A stretch of DNA of 18,909 nucleotides, taken from NCBI GenBank assembly GCA_002339165.1, contig DDJS01000125.1:10001-28909 (forward strand). The letters run 5' to 3'. Source of the stretch: Cellvibrionales bacterium UBA2618. GTDB lineage: Bacteria; Pseudomonadota; Gammaproteobacteria; Pseudomonadales; Porticoccaceae. The translations under genes and the position numbers were made by a program. Shown one piece after another: positions 8,567 through 16,422 of this stretch. Within the stretch, counting starts at the first letter, position 1, and each line of letters begins with the position of its first letter. Below the pieces are notes generated by a model. The model was not told the origin of the DNA and did no database searches. It saw only the letters and a list, made by a program, of their open reading frames with translations.

Positions 8567-8586
8567 TGGGATCTCTGGTTATCCCA
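8567..8586. repeat. Inverted repeat TGGGAT / ATCCCA
   Basis: A perfect 6-bp inverted repeat (8567-8572 and 8581-8586) with an 8-nt loop, 42 nt after the bolA stop. No T-run follows directly. It could be an mRNA 3'-end hairpin that works together with the next hairpin, or a small operator. Structure seen; role not known. Confidence 0.4.
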
Positions 8587-8596
8587 CTGTTAATTC

Positions 8597-8635
8597 GCCT
8601 CGGGGCATATCTGGCCCGCCCCGGTCGAGGCTTTT
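8597..8635 (+). terminator. Probable rho-independent terminator of oadGAB-bolA
   Basis: GCCTCG at 8597-8602 pairs perfectly with CGAGGC at 8626-8631, with an inner GGGC/GCCC stem. A TTTT run follows at 8632-8635. The T-run is short and the stem has a bulge, so it is a modest terminator, but its place after the last gene of the operon supports it. Confidence 0.5.
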
Positions 8636-8800
8636 GAGAGCGGCGGCCCTCTTTGTCGCAAGAATGCCGCATTTCAACGCTTTGCGCTGGTGCTTTACAG
8701 TCTGGTTGCCGAGAATCCATAGGTCACAAATGTTAACTATCCTGCCAACTGTTGTCTGCGGTATGTTTGGGGTCATAAAAAAGTAATTAGAGGGGGAGCT

Positions 8801-11800
8801 ATGCGTCATCATGCAATAACAACCGGTCGAGATTGGGTTAGCAAATTTTACCGCTTGCAGCGCCTAGCTGTGGGTTGTTTACTTGCGCTGTTATTGGCGG
8901 CCTGCGGCGGTGGGGGTGGCAACAGCATTACCCAAAATGTCGCTCCCGATCCGGGTTCCGATGGTGTTGCCCCAACTCTGACTGAAGTAAAAATCTACAA
9001 TGGTCAAAATCTGGGTACGACCGCAGAGTTAGGCCAGCGTGTCACCATAGAGTTTAAGTCTGATGAGCCCTTGATGACGCCGTCAGTCACAATTGGTGGT
9101 GTTTCGGTTGACGTTACCGGTTCGACAAGGAACTGGGAAGCGAGCCGCAATATGAACGCAGATGATGTCGATGGCATGGTGACATTTGCTATTTCGTTCT
9201 CCGATCCTAGTGGCGAAGTGGGTGTCGATGTCTCCGCCACAACCGACGACAGCATGCTTGAATACTGTGCTGAGGGTTGCGTCGTTGAAGAGGCCAAAGC
9301 CCCGATTGTCGGCCGTTGGAAGTTGGCGCCTATCGCTGGAGCGCTGGGTGTCGGGCCGGCCGCTGGGGATACTAGTTGGTTTGCCACTGGCGAAGCGGAT
9401 GTCGCCGGCGCCAGGGCTTGTCATTTTGATGACGAATACTACTTTGGCGAAGACGGAACCTTTAAGCAGACGCTCGGCGCTGAAACCTGGGTCGAGGTCT
9501 GGCAGGGCGCAGCCGCCGAGGGCTGTGCATCGCCGGTCGCGCCGCATGACGGAACTGGTGCTGCTACCTATACTATGGTTGAAGGTTCTGGTGACGTTCC
9601 GAGCAAACTGACGATTAACGGCTTTGGTGCACATTTGGGTCTTGCCAAAGTAGTCAATGGCGCGGAGCTCGCGAGCCCCGGTGATGCCCCTGCATCGGTT
9701 ACCTATGACGTTGCATTACTGGCCGCGGATGGCTCGAGCATGACCGTGCGGGTTAATTTCGGACCGGGATACTGGGAGTTCAAGCTGGTTAAGATACCGC
9801 CTTCCCCGGTAATTGGTGCATGGAAATTAGCGCCGATTGCTGGCGCATTGGGCGTCGGCCCAGCGGCTGGAGACACCAGTTGGTTCGCCACTGGGCAGGC
9901 CGATGTGGCCGGCGCAAGAGCCTGTCACTTTGACGATATCTATTATTTCTCGCCAGACGGTAGCTTTACACAAACGCTCGGCGCGCAGACTTGGGTTGAA
10001 CCCTGGCAGGGCGCAGCGGCTGAGGGTTGTGCAACGCCAGTAGCACCCCACGATGGCTCTGCCAATGCAACCTATTCGATTACCGAAGCGGTGGGTGATA
10101 CTCCAGGACAACTTACGATTAAGGGTTTAGGCGCTCATCTCGGTCTTGCCAAAGTGGTCAACGGAGCTGAATTAGCCAGTTCGGGGGATGCTCCGGCATC
10201 GATCACTTACGACGTGGCGCAGCTCGCGGCCGACGGCTCAAGTATGACGGTGCAGGTGAATTTCGGACCCGGTGTCTGGCAATTTAAATTGGTCAAGGTG
10301 CCGCCATCGCCGCTGATTGGTGATTGGACGTTGGCACCCATCGCCGGTGCTTTGGGCGTCGGTCCAAGCGCAGGCGACACCAGCTGGTTTGCAACTGGTG
10401 AGGCGGACGTGAACGGCGCTAGAGCCTGTCATTTTGACGACGTCTACACCTTTGGTGCCGATGGTTCATTCAAACAGACGTTGGGTACAGAGACCTGGGT
10501 CGAAGTCTGGCAGGGAGCGGCTGCCGAGGGTTGCGCTGCGCCGGTGGCGCCTCATGACGGTACGACGAAGGCGACCTATTCGATGACTGAAGCGACTGCA
10601 GACAGCGATGCCAAACTCTCTATCTATGGCCTCGGCGCGCATTTAGGATTGGCAAAAGTCGTCAATGGTGCGGAACTGGTCAGCCCTGGAGATGCTCCTT
10701 CGTCGGTGATTTACGATGTTGCTACGCTCGCGGCCGATGGTTCGAGTATGACCGTGCGGGTTAATTTTGGTCCCGGTGTATGGGAGTTTAAACTCGCTAA
10801 AGTGATTCCTGAAAAGCCATCGCCCCTCCACGGCAGTTGGAAACTTGCTCCGCAAGCGGGTGCGTTGGGCGTTGGCCCCGGCGCCGGGGATACCAGTTGG
10901 TTTGCCTCTGGCGAGGCGGATGTTGCTGGCGCTCGGGCCTGTCATTTTGATGATATCTACACCTTTGGTGCGGACGGCTCATTTAAGCAAACCCTGGGTG
11001 ACGAAACCTGGGTAGAAGTTTGGCAGGGCGCGACTGCAGAGGGTTGCGCTGCGCCGGTGGCGCCCCATGACGGTACCGCTAGCGCCACTTATAGCATGAC
11101 CGAAGCGTCGGATGACGCCAACGCCACCATCACCATTGACGGTCTTGGCGCCCATCTGGGGCTGGCGAAAGTCGTCAATGGCGCCGAACTAGCTAGTCCG
11201 GGGGATGCACCGTCATCGGTGACCTACGACGTTGCTCAGCTTGCCGCCGATGGCTCGAGTATGACCGTGCAGGTGAATTTCGGCCCCGGTGTTTGGCAAT
11301 TTAATTTAGTAAAAGTAACTGCTACAGGGGACGCCATTGGCGGTGATTCGCCCGCCGGCAGTGACGCAGTGGTATCGGACATTGCCGGCCCATGGGGTGC
11401 GTTTGGCGGCGCCGAAGCCGACGCCGACAGCTATATTTACACTTATCCAGCGGGCGCTGAGAGTTGGGCGGGTTTCGCCAATGATAACACTGCGCTCTAT
11501 CCGTTTAGCTTTCCGGCTGGAGGCACCATTACCTTTAGTGCAGCGGTTCCGAGCGGTGGTGACGCCAATCTACGATTTAGGTTTGAGAAGGCTGCCCACC
11601 CGGATGTGGATCCCGCCTTTGACACCGAAACTGTGGTGGTTAACGGCGCGACCGAAGCCACTTATACGGTCACTTTTGCAGCACAGGACGCCGCCAATAC
11701 GTACAGTTCGTTGCTGATGTATGTAACTGAGCGCGATCTGCCGGTGGTGGTGAAAAACGTCAAGGTCATGGCGACGGCTGATGCCAGTAGCGATGCCGGT

Positions 11801-12628
11801 GGCGGTGTGGCTGCTTCGCTCTACGCCGGTCCATGGGGATCCTTTGGCAATGCCACAGCTGACGCCGACACCGATACATACAGCTTCCCTAACGGTGCTG
11901 AAAGTTGGGCTGGTTTCGCCAACGACAACAGCGCGCTGTATCCGTTTAGCTTCCCCCATGGAGGTACTATCACTTTTACCGGCGCGGTGCCGAGCGGTGG
12001 CGATGTCAACGTCAGCTTTAGGTTCGAGCGTCTGGCGCACCCGGATGTAGATCCAGCATTCAATACCGATGCTGCGACTGTCAGCGGTGCGACCGAGGCA
12101 ACCTATAGCATTACCATAGCGTCACAGGATGCCGCCAATACCTTTAGTTCGTTGCTGATGTATATCGCCGAAAATGACGTCGATGTGGTGATTAAGAACG
12201 TGATGGTCAAGGCCAATGAAAATTCTCTTTACGCGCAATCTTGGGGCCCCTTTGGCAACTCAACGGCGGATGCGGATACTAATACGTATGCCTTCCCGAC
12301 AGGTGCTGAAAGCTGGGCCGGTTTTGCCAACAACAACGCGTCGCTATACCCATTTAGCTTTGCCAATGGCGGCAGTATCACGTTTACCGCGGCTGTACCG
12401 AGTGGCGGTGAGGCGAATATCAGCTTTAGGTTCGAGCGCCTGCCTCACCCGGACGTCGACCCGGCGTTTAGCACCGATGCAGTGACCGTTAGCGGCGCCG
12501 CCGAGGCGACCTACACGCTCACTATTGCGGCGCAGGATGCCGCCAATACCTTTAGTTCATTGCTGATGTACATCGCTGAAAACGATGTCGATGTTGTCAT
12601 AAAGCAGGTATTGGTTACGGCGAATTAA
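8801..12628 (+). CDS. Large repeat-containing lipoprotein, probable surface glycan-binding protein
   Basis: A 1275-residue protein. A signal peptide (Arg-rich n-region, then a hydrophobic run) ends in the lipobox LAAC with Cys35. The next residue is Gly, not Asp, so outer-membrane sorting is expected. After a Gly-rich linker comes an Ig-like beta domain (about 52-150). Four tandem domains follow, at 168-335, 336-503, 504-674 and 675-839, each opening with W-x-LAP and carrying AGALGVGP, GDTSWF, two Cys (C207/C242 in copy 1) and HLGLAKVVNGAEL. Then come three Cys-free domains at 863-992, 1010-1139 and 1146-1275, with AESWAGFAN, RFRFE or SFRFE, HPDVDPAF and SSLLMY. No catalytic motif is visible. 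Both modules resemble domains I recall from marine laminarin/beta-glucan utilisation proteins, and the second looks like a carbohydrate-binding beta-sandwich; function is therefore inferred. Strong ribosome-binding site; own terminator. Confidence 0.85.
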   Translation: MRHHAITTGRDWVSKFYRLQRLAVGCLLALLLAACGGGGGNSITQNVAPDPGSDGVAPTLTEVKIYNGQNLGTTAELGQRVTIEFKSDEPLMTPSVTIGGVSVDVTGSTRNWEASRNMNADDVDGMVTFAISFSDPSGEVGVDVSATTDDSMLEYCAEGCVVEEAKAPIVGRWKLAPIAGALGVGPAAGDTSWFATGEADVAGARACHFDDEYYFGEDGTFKQTLGAETWVEVWQGAAAEGCASPVAPHDGTGAATYTMVEGSGDVPSKLTINGFGAHLGLAKVVNGAELASPGDAPASVTYDVALLAADGSSMTVRVNFGPGYWEFKLVKIPPSPVIGAWKLAPIAGALGVGPAAGDTSWFATGQADVAGARACHFDDIYYFSPDGSFTQTLGAQTWVEPWQGAAAEGCATPVAPHDGSANATYSITEAVGDTPGQLTIKGLGAHLGLAKVVNGAELASSGDAPASITYDVAQLAADGSSMTVQVNFGPGVWQFKLVKVPPSPLIGDWTLAPIAGALGVGPSAGDTSWFATGEADVNGARACHFDDVYTFGADGSFKQTLGTETWVEVWQGAAAEGCAAPVAPHDGTTKATYSMTEATADSDAKLSIYGLGAHLGLAKVVNGAELVSPGDAPSSVIYDVATLAADGSSMTVRVNFGPGVWEFKLAKVIPEKPSPLHGSWKLAPQAGALGVGPGAGDTSWFASGEADVAGARACHFDDIYTFGADGSFKQTLGDETWVEVWQGATAEGCAAPVAPHDGTASATYSMTEASDDANATITIDGLGAHLGLAKVVNGAELASPGDAPSSVTYDVAQLAADGSSMTVQVNFGPGVWQFNLVKVTATGDAIGGDSPAGSDAVVSDIAGPWGAFGGAEADADSYIYTYPAGAESWAGFANDNTALYPFSFPAGGTITFSAAVPSGGDANLRFRFEKAAHPDVDPAFDTETVVVNGATEATYTVTFAAQDAANTYSSLLMYVTERDLPVVVKNVKVMATADASSDAGGGVAASLYAGPWGSFGNATADADTDTYSFPNGAESWAGFANDNSALYPFSFPHGGTITFTGAVPSGGDVNVSFRFERLAHPDVDPAFNTDAATVSGATEATYSITIASQDAANTFSSLLMYIAENDVDVVIKNVMVKANENSLYAQSWGPFGNSTADADTNTYAFPTGAESWAGFANNNASLYPFSFANGGSITFTAAVPSGGEANISFRFERLPHPDVDPAFSTDAVTVSGAAEATYTLTIAAQDAANTFSSLLMYIAENDVDVVIKQVLVTAN
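9302..11317 (+). repeat. Four tandem ~168-codon repeats (W-x-LAP...AGALGVGP domain)
   Basis: Copies lie at 9302-9805, 9806-10309, 10310-10822 and 10823-11317. The first two are exactly 504 nt; the third has three extra codons in the linker (containing EKP). Each copy keeps ACHFDD and EGC, giving one Cys pair about 35 residues apart, likely a disulfide in the periplasm or outside the cell. The same amino acids are often written with different codons in different copies, so the array is old and kept by selection on protein, not a recent DNA duplication. Confidence 0.9.
11387..12625 (+). repeat. Three tandem ~130-codon C-terminal repeats (AESWAGFAN...HPDVDPAF domain)
   Basis: Copies begin at about 11387, 11828 and 12236. 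Spacing is 147 and then 136 codons, because the first linker is longer (Ala/Asp/Gly-rich, TADASSDAGGG) than the second. Each copy has WG-x-FG, AESWAGFAN, ALYPFSF or SLYPFSF, a VPSGG turn, a conserved RFE, HPDVDPAF and SSLLMY. Copies 2 and 3 are closer to each other than to copy 1 (both end SSLLMYIAENDVDVVIK). Confidence 0.88.
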
Positions 12629-12680
12629 GTTGACGAGCGCTGCCGATAGGCATCTGTGATCAAAAAAAACAGAAACATCC

Positions 12681-12712
12681 AAAAAAGTCGGGTAATTGCC
12701 CGACTTTTTTTT
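12681..12712 (+). terminator. Rho-independent terminator after the lipoprotein gene
   Basis: Perfect stem GTCGGG (12687-12692) / CCCGAC (12699-12704) with a 6-nt loop, flanked by six A on the left and eight T on the right (12705-12712). The A-tract makes it able to work in both directions. It lies 53 nt after the lipoprotein stop and separates that gene from the cupin gene. Confidence 0.92.
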
Positions 12713-12813
12713 GCGTGGGATAAAGCTATTCTTACCCTAGAGGATTTTTCTGACACTGCTCAGGGTTGCGCAGCAAGCTTTCTGGCATACTTGACGCTGT
12801 TCAAGCGCTGATT

Positions 12814-12830
12814 GGGGAGGGTATGTATTG
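12814..12830 (+). promoter_or_regulatory. Ribosome-binding site deciding a TTG start, with an out-of-frame ATG inside
   Basis: GGGGAGGG at 12814-12821 is followed by ATG at 12823 and TTG at 12828. The ATG opens only five codons (MYWTL) before a TAG at 12838. It is also 1 nt from the Shine-Dalgarno, too close for good initiation. The TTG is 6 nt from it and opens the full cupin frame. The next in-frame ATG is about 95 codons downstream, inside the fold. Confidence 0.7.
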
Positions 12831-13844
12831 GACGCTATAGCCGAGTGGCAAGGCATCGATTATCGACGCTTTCAGCGTGAAATTGTCGGCGGTGATCAAC
12901 CGGCTATACTACGCGATGCGGTTGCCCATTGGCCTGTTGTGGCAGCTAGTGGCGAGTCATTTTCGGCGTTGGTCGATTACTTAAAACCACTGTGTAAACC
13001 CGGACCCGTGACGGCATTGGTCGCCGATCCATCAGTCGAGGGGCGTTTTTTCTATCGAAACGATCTGCGCGGTGTGAATTTTCAGCGTGGGCAGACAGAA
13101 CTTGCCAACGCCATGGATCGATTACTGGAAACAGCCTCTGTAGATCGACCGCAGGCGATCGCTATTCAAGCGGTGCCGATCAGGGAAAGGTTACCCAGCT
13201 TTGAGGATCACAACCCGCAATCATTGCTCCCAGCGGACATTGCGCCGACGCTATGGATGGGTAATAGAGGTACGGTGGCACCGCATTTTGACGTGCATGA
13301 TAACCTCGCCTGCGTTGTGGCTGGGGCGCGACGCTTTACGCTGTTTCCGCCGGAGCAGACGGCAAACCTGTACCCGGGTCCGGTGCTACATACACCGGCG
13401 GGGGTGCCGGTGAGCATGGTCGATCTCAGTCGACCCGATCTGGCGCTTTATCCAAAGTTTACTCATGCGCTCGCAGTGGCGCAGCAGTCGCTGTTGCAAC
13501 CCGGCGACGCGATCTATATGCCAGCTCTTTGGTGGCACGGGGTCGAGTCTACGGATAGGGTCAATATGTTGGTCAACTACTGGTGGGGGGGCGTGCCCGA
13601 CGCTGGGGTTTCACCTTACGATAGCTTGTTGCATAGCATGATGAGCATCGCCGACCTCAGCGAGAGAAAGCGTTGTGCCTGGGAGCATTTTTTTGATTAT
13701 TTTGTATTCAAGACCGATGCCCAACCCAGCGAGCATTTACCCACTGACCTCGACGATCTGGTCACCGGTATGAATAACCAGCAGATTACCATGCTGAGAC
13801 AGTCACTAGCCCGCCGCTTACACTCAGGGCCAACTAAAAAATAG
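12828..13844 (+). CDS. Cupin_8 / JmjC-like protein, putative Fe(II)/2-oxoglutarate oxygenase (copy 1)
   Basis: 338-residue cytoplasmic protein (no signal peptide) of the cupin-like family related to JmjC hydroxylases such as FIH. The iron triad is visible: H153 and D155 in APHFDVHDN, and distal H237 in MPALWWHGVE. RRFTLFPPEQTANLYPGP and LVNYWWGG, typical of this subfamily, are present. Such proteins hydroxylate protein or small-molecule substrates; the substrate here is unknown. It is a clear paralogue of the protein encoded at 15376-16389, with the same motif order and length (338 and 337). The start is a TTG with a strong Shine-Dalgarno. The gene faces the halogenase operon head-on, with only 14 nt between the stops. 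It lies 116 nt after the lipoprotein terminator, so it needs its own promoter, which I cannot identify clearly. Confidence 0.85.
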   Translation: MDAIAEWQGIDYRRFQREIVGGDQPAILRDAVAHWPVVAASGESFSALVDYLKPLCKPGPVTALVADPSVEGRFFYRNDLRGVNFQRGQTELANAMDRLLETASVDRPQAIAIQAVPIRERLPSFEDHNPQSLLPADIAPTLWMGNRGTVAPHFDVHDNLACVVAGARRFTLFPPEQTANLYPGPVLHTPAGVPVSMVDLSRPDLALYPKFTHALAVAQQSLLQPGDAIYMPALWWHGVESTDRVNMLVNYWWGGVPDAGVSPYDSLLHSMMSIADLSERKRCAWEHFFDYFVFKTDAQPSEHLPTDLDDLVTGMNNQQITMLRQSLARRLHSGPTKK

Positions 13845-13851
13845 TTTCGCG

Positions 13852-13870
13852 GTGGCGGTTACATCGCCAC
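13852..13870 (-). terminator. Hairpin in the convergent junction, possible terminator
   Basis: GTGGCG (13852-13857) / CGCCAC (13865-13870) form a perfect 6-bp stem with a 7-nt loop, overlapping the end of halogenase A. On the - strand a run of T (from the A-run at about 13836-13841) follows some 10 nt later, farther than in a standard terminator. On the + strand no T-run follows. It is the only candidate stop signal between the two convergent units. Confidence 0.3.
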
Positions 13871-15355
13871 GGATTTACAGTAGTGGTCGATAAACTGTTG
13901 ATGGCTCGGAAGTTGCGCCACGCGGTCCCGGGCACGCCCCTCAATGTCGGCCAAAAAGCCTGACAGTGCACTGTCGCTCATCATATTGACGATGGGGTGA
14001 TATTGCGCGGGTATCAGACCCTGGCCAAGCATGACTTGGGTCCATGAATTTTCTGTAAATAGATCCCGTTCCTTTTGGAAAACGCGCCCCGATTGCTTAA
14101 ATAGCTCGAGTCGGTGCTGCAGTGATTGTGGGATTTTCATGAACTTGCAGTGACGCCAAAACGGACTGTCTTCGCGTTCGGTAAGATGGTAGTGAAGGAC
14201 AATAAAGTCGCGGATAAAGTGGAACTCCTCGCGCATTTGTTGGTTGAATTCGCGCGTGTCGGCAGGCTGCATGCCGCCGAACGGAAACATTTGCAGCAAG
14301 CGAATGATGCCTCGTTGCACCATGTGGATGCTGGTTGATTCGAGGGGCTCTACAAATCCGCTAGCGAGGCCCAGCGCAACACAGTTTTTGTTCCAGTGTT
14401 GCTGGCGCTGACCGGTGCGGAATTCAATCACACGGGGCTCGGTGAGACGCGGCCCCTCGATGTTGTCTAGCAGTGAGCCAATGGCCTCATCGTCGGACAG
14501 GTAACGGTCGCAAAAAACCAATCCATTACCGACTCGAGATTGCAGTGGAATGCGCCACTGCCAACCCGCCTTTCGAGCGATAGAGCGGGTGTAGGGGATC
14601 GGTTCGGCCACCGACGACGTCTGCACCGCAACCGCCCTGTTGCATGGCAGCCATTCCGACCAATCGTCGTATGTGGTGTTCAGCGTCTTGTCAATCAGCA
14701 AGCCGCTAAAACCACTACAATCGATGAATAGATCCCCATCTATAGATTTACCCGACTGCAAAAGTACCGAGCTGATATAGCCGCTGTCGGGGTCGGTCGC
14801 AACGTTGACAATTTTCCCCTCGATACGCACTGCGCCAGCAGCTTCGGCGATCTTACGCATAAATGTGGCGTACAGGCTGGCGTCAAAATGGTAGGCATAA
14901 TTCAGTTTGTTGTCGCTACTGACGGCAAACTTGCCGGCTTTTGCCGCCAACAGCTCGGCGCAGTAGTCACCGTAGTCGCGACTCAGCCCTCGGGCTTTGC
15001 CCTTTAGCCAAAAATGCTGAAATCCAGCCGCCCAACAACCCTTTCCTGTATCTCCGAAGGAGTGAATATAGTCGTGACCAGGTCGTTTCCAGTTTTCAAA
15101 TGAAATACCCAGTTTGAATGAGCCCTGTACCGCGGCCATAAATTCGCGTTCGTCGATTTTAAGCAAATGATGCAGCACCAGCATGGTGGGTATGGTTGCC
15201 TCACCAACGCCCACGGTGCCAATTTCATCTGACTCGATCAGCGTCACCTCGATATCCTGTCCCAACAGCTTGGACATGGAAGCGGCCGCTAGCCAACCGG
15301 CGGTACCACCGCCCACGACGACGACTTTTTTGACCTTTTGCGAATTGATGCTCAT
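13859..15355 (-). CDS. Tryptophan-halogenase-like flavoprotein A
   Basis: 498-residue member of the FADH2-dependent tryptophan halogenase family (PrnA/RebH-like). The N-terminal dinucleotide fold is VVVVGGGTAGWLAA (residues 11-24). VGVGEATIPT follows, with K81 in GSFKLGI at the place of the catalytic lysine. The halogenase signature WxWxIP is intact at 265-270 (GWQWRIP), and Glu339-Ser340 in EPLESTSI match the catalytic glutamate region. In the true enzymes HOCl made at the flavin travels to the lysine and chlorinates or brominates an indole; most genomic homologues of this kind have no known substrate. It needs reduced flavin from a reductase not found here. It is the last gene of the - strand operon, 20 nt after the cupin gene, with a GGAG ribosome-binding site. 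Confidence 0.9.
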   Translation of the reverse strand: MSINSQKVKKVVVVGGGTAGWLAAASMSKLLGQDIEVTLIESDEIGTVGVGEATIPTMLVLHHLLKIDEREFMAAVQGSFKLGISFENWKRPGHDYIHSFGDTGKGCWAAGFQHFWLKGKARGLSRDYGDYCAELLAAKAGKFAVSSDNKLNYAYHFDASLYATFMRKIAEAAGAVRIEGKIVNVATDPDSGYISSVLLQSGKSIDGDLFIDCSGFSGLLIDKTLNTTYDDWSEWLPCNRAVAVQTSSVAEPIPYTRSIARKAGWQWRIPLQSRVGNGLVFCDRYLSDDEAIGSLLDNIEGPRLTEPRVIEFRTGQRQQHWNKNCVALGLASGFVEPLESTSIHMVQRGIIRLLQMFPFGGMQPADTREFNQQMREEFHFIRDFIVLHYHLTEREDSPFWRHCKFMKIPQSLQHRLELFKQSGRVFQKERDLFTENSWTQVMLGQGLIPAQYHPIVNMMSDSALSGFLADIEGRARDRVAQLPSHQQFIDHYCKSVAM

Positions 15356-15375
15356 AAGGCTCCGTTGGTGAGAGT

Positions 15376-16389
15376 TTATTGCAGTGAACGCAGCAGTGAG
15401 GCACGAATTTTTGCCGCTGCATCGCGATCTAAAGGGTTGAGTACGCCGCGCGCCGATTCGGGGATGTGGTCTAACTGTGCCGCCGGCGGATCAAAGATAT
15501 AGTGATCAAATATTCCGCGCCATACTTTCCGCTGTTCCGGCGGAAGTTCGCGCAGCGCCAGCATCGCGTGTTGCAGTGCGCCGAATGGCGCGCCCATAAA
15601 CGGCGGTGAGTTGCGCCACCAGTAATTGACCAGAACGTTAAAACTATCGAGGGCCTCTACGTGATGCCACCACATGCTGGGAATCAACAGCGCGTCACCG
15701 GGCTCTAGTTCTGCCAGTTGTGCCGATTTTAGCGCGGTGCGAAACTTGGGGAAGCGCTGGTAGTCTGGATTTTTGAAGTCTACCAAGCTGATCGGCTGTC
15801 CGGCAGGTGTGAAGTCAAGCGGTCCGACGTAGAGGTTGGGCAATTGTTCGGGCGGAAATAAAACAAATCGACGGCGGCCAGCGACGCAGCAGGCGATGTT
15901 GCTTGGGAAGTCGTAGTGCGCGGCAATGCGGCTGCGGTTACCCAGCCAGATACTCGCCAGGGGTTGCTTTACAGCCAGCCCAGCGATCTCGTTGTGGTCG
16001 CGAAAACCCGGTAGCCAGCGGTCGATATTGGTCGATGCTATATACATCAATGGCGGTTTTTCCAGCGCAGCATTGACGGCAAGTTGTCGCAACGCATGCG
16101 CCAGTGGCATGCGCTCAGAGCGAAAGTTAAAGCCACTCATATCACTGTTGTAAAACACTCGTCCGTCGCACTCTGTGTCGCCGAGACAGGCGGTCAATGG
16201 ATGCCCAGCATCAAAGCGTTGCAGGTAGTCTACCGCCTGCTTTGGCGACTGTTTGCAGGCGCTAGTCGCGGGCCAGTCGGCAACCAGCGAGCGGATAATC
16301 ACCGGTTCCTCACTGGCCAACAATTCGTCCGACAATTGGCCGCACGCCGGGCGCAGAATTTCGCTCGCGCAGGCGTCAATCTTGAGCAT
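15376..16389 (-). CDS. Cupin_8 / JmjC-like protein, putative Fe(II)/2-oxoglutarate oxygenase (copy 2)
   Basis: 337 residues, paralogous to the convergent cupin gene at 12828-13844. The iron triad is kept: H158 and D160 in IAAHYDFPSN, and H242 in MWWHHVE, plus RRRFVLFPPEQLPNLYVGP and LVNYWW. The WWHH doubling gives an extra histidine next to the distal ligand that copy 1 lacks. The N-terminal 110 residues are more divergent than the core. It lies between the SapC gene (33 nt upstream) and halogenase A (20 nt downstream), so it is very probably cotranscribed. The ATG at 16389 has a weak Shine-Dalgarno (GAAAAG). Genes of this family recur with tryptophan-halogenase-like and SapC genes beside TonB-dependent receptors; the reaction catalysed is not established. 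Confidence 0.88.
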   Translation of the reverse strand: MLKIDACASEILRPACGQLSDELLASEEPVIIRSLVADWPATSACKQSPKQAVDYLQRFDAGHPLTACLGDTECDGRVFYNSDMSGFNFRSERMPLAHALRQLAVNAALEKPPLMYIASTNIDRWLPGFRDHNEIAGLAVKQPLASIWLGNRSRIAAHYDFPSNIACCVAGRRRFVLFPPEQLPNLYVGPLDFTPAGQPISLVDFKNPDYQRFPKFRTALKSAQLAELEPGDALLIPSMWWHHVEALDSFNVLVNYWWRNSPPFMGAPFGALQHAMLALRELPPEQRKVWRGIFDHYIFDPPAAQLDHIPESARGVLNPLDRDAAAKIRASLLRSLQ

Positions 16390-16422
16390 GGTTTAACTTT
16401 TCAGTGTGCGCGGCCATAAAGT

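Larger units (their letters stand above)
8526..8800. other. 275-nt gene-free region between bolA and the repeat lipoprotein gene
   Basis: No credible coding frame on either strand. It holds two hairpins at its left end (8567-8586 and 8597-8631), the second followed by TTTT. It then holds about 165 nt leading to the lipoprotein gene, which starts after a strong AGAGGGGGAG ribosome-binding site. A GTTAAC palindrome lies at about 8730. TTTACA with a poorly matching CCATAG 17 nt later is too weak to call a promoter. The length leaves room for a regulated promoter or a leader element. Confidence 0.6.

Noticed and set aside
8640..8800. Specific riboswitch ahead of the lipoprotein gene
   Set aside because: I could not find the conserved core of any riboswitch class I know; only simple hairpins are visible, upstream of this part.
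9083..9634. 183-codon antisense frame inside the lipoprotein gene
   Set aside because: Similar antisense frames recur opposite other repeat copies because the sense repeats recur; no ribosome-binding site or family match.
12780..12806. CTTGA/TCAAG inverted repeat with TTGACG as a cupin promoter or operator
   Set aside because: No -10 box lies at the right spacing before the start codon, and a 5-bp repeat is expected by chance.
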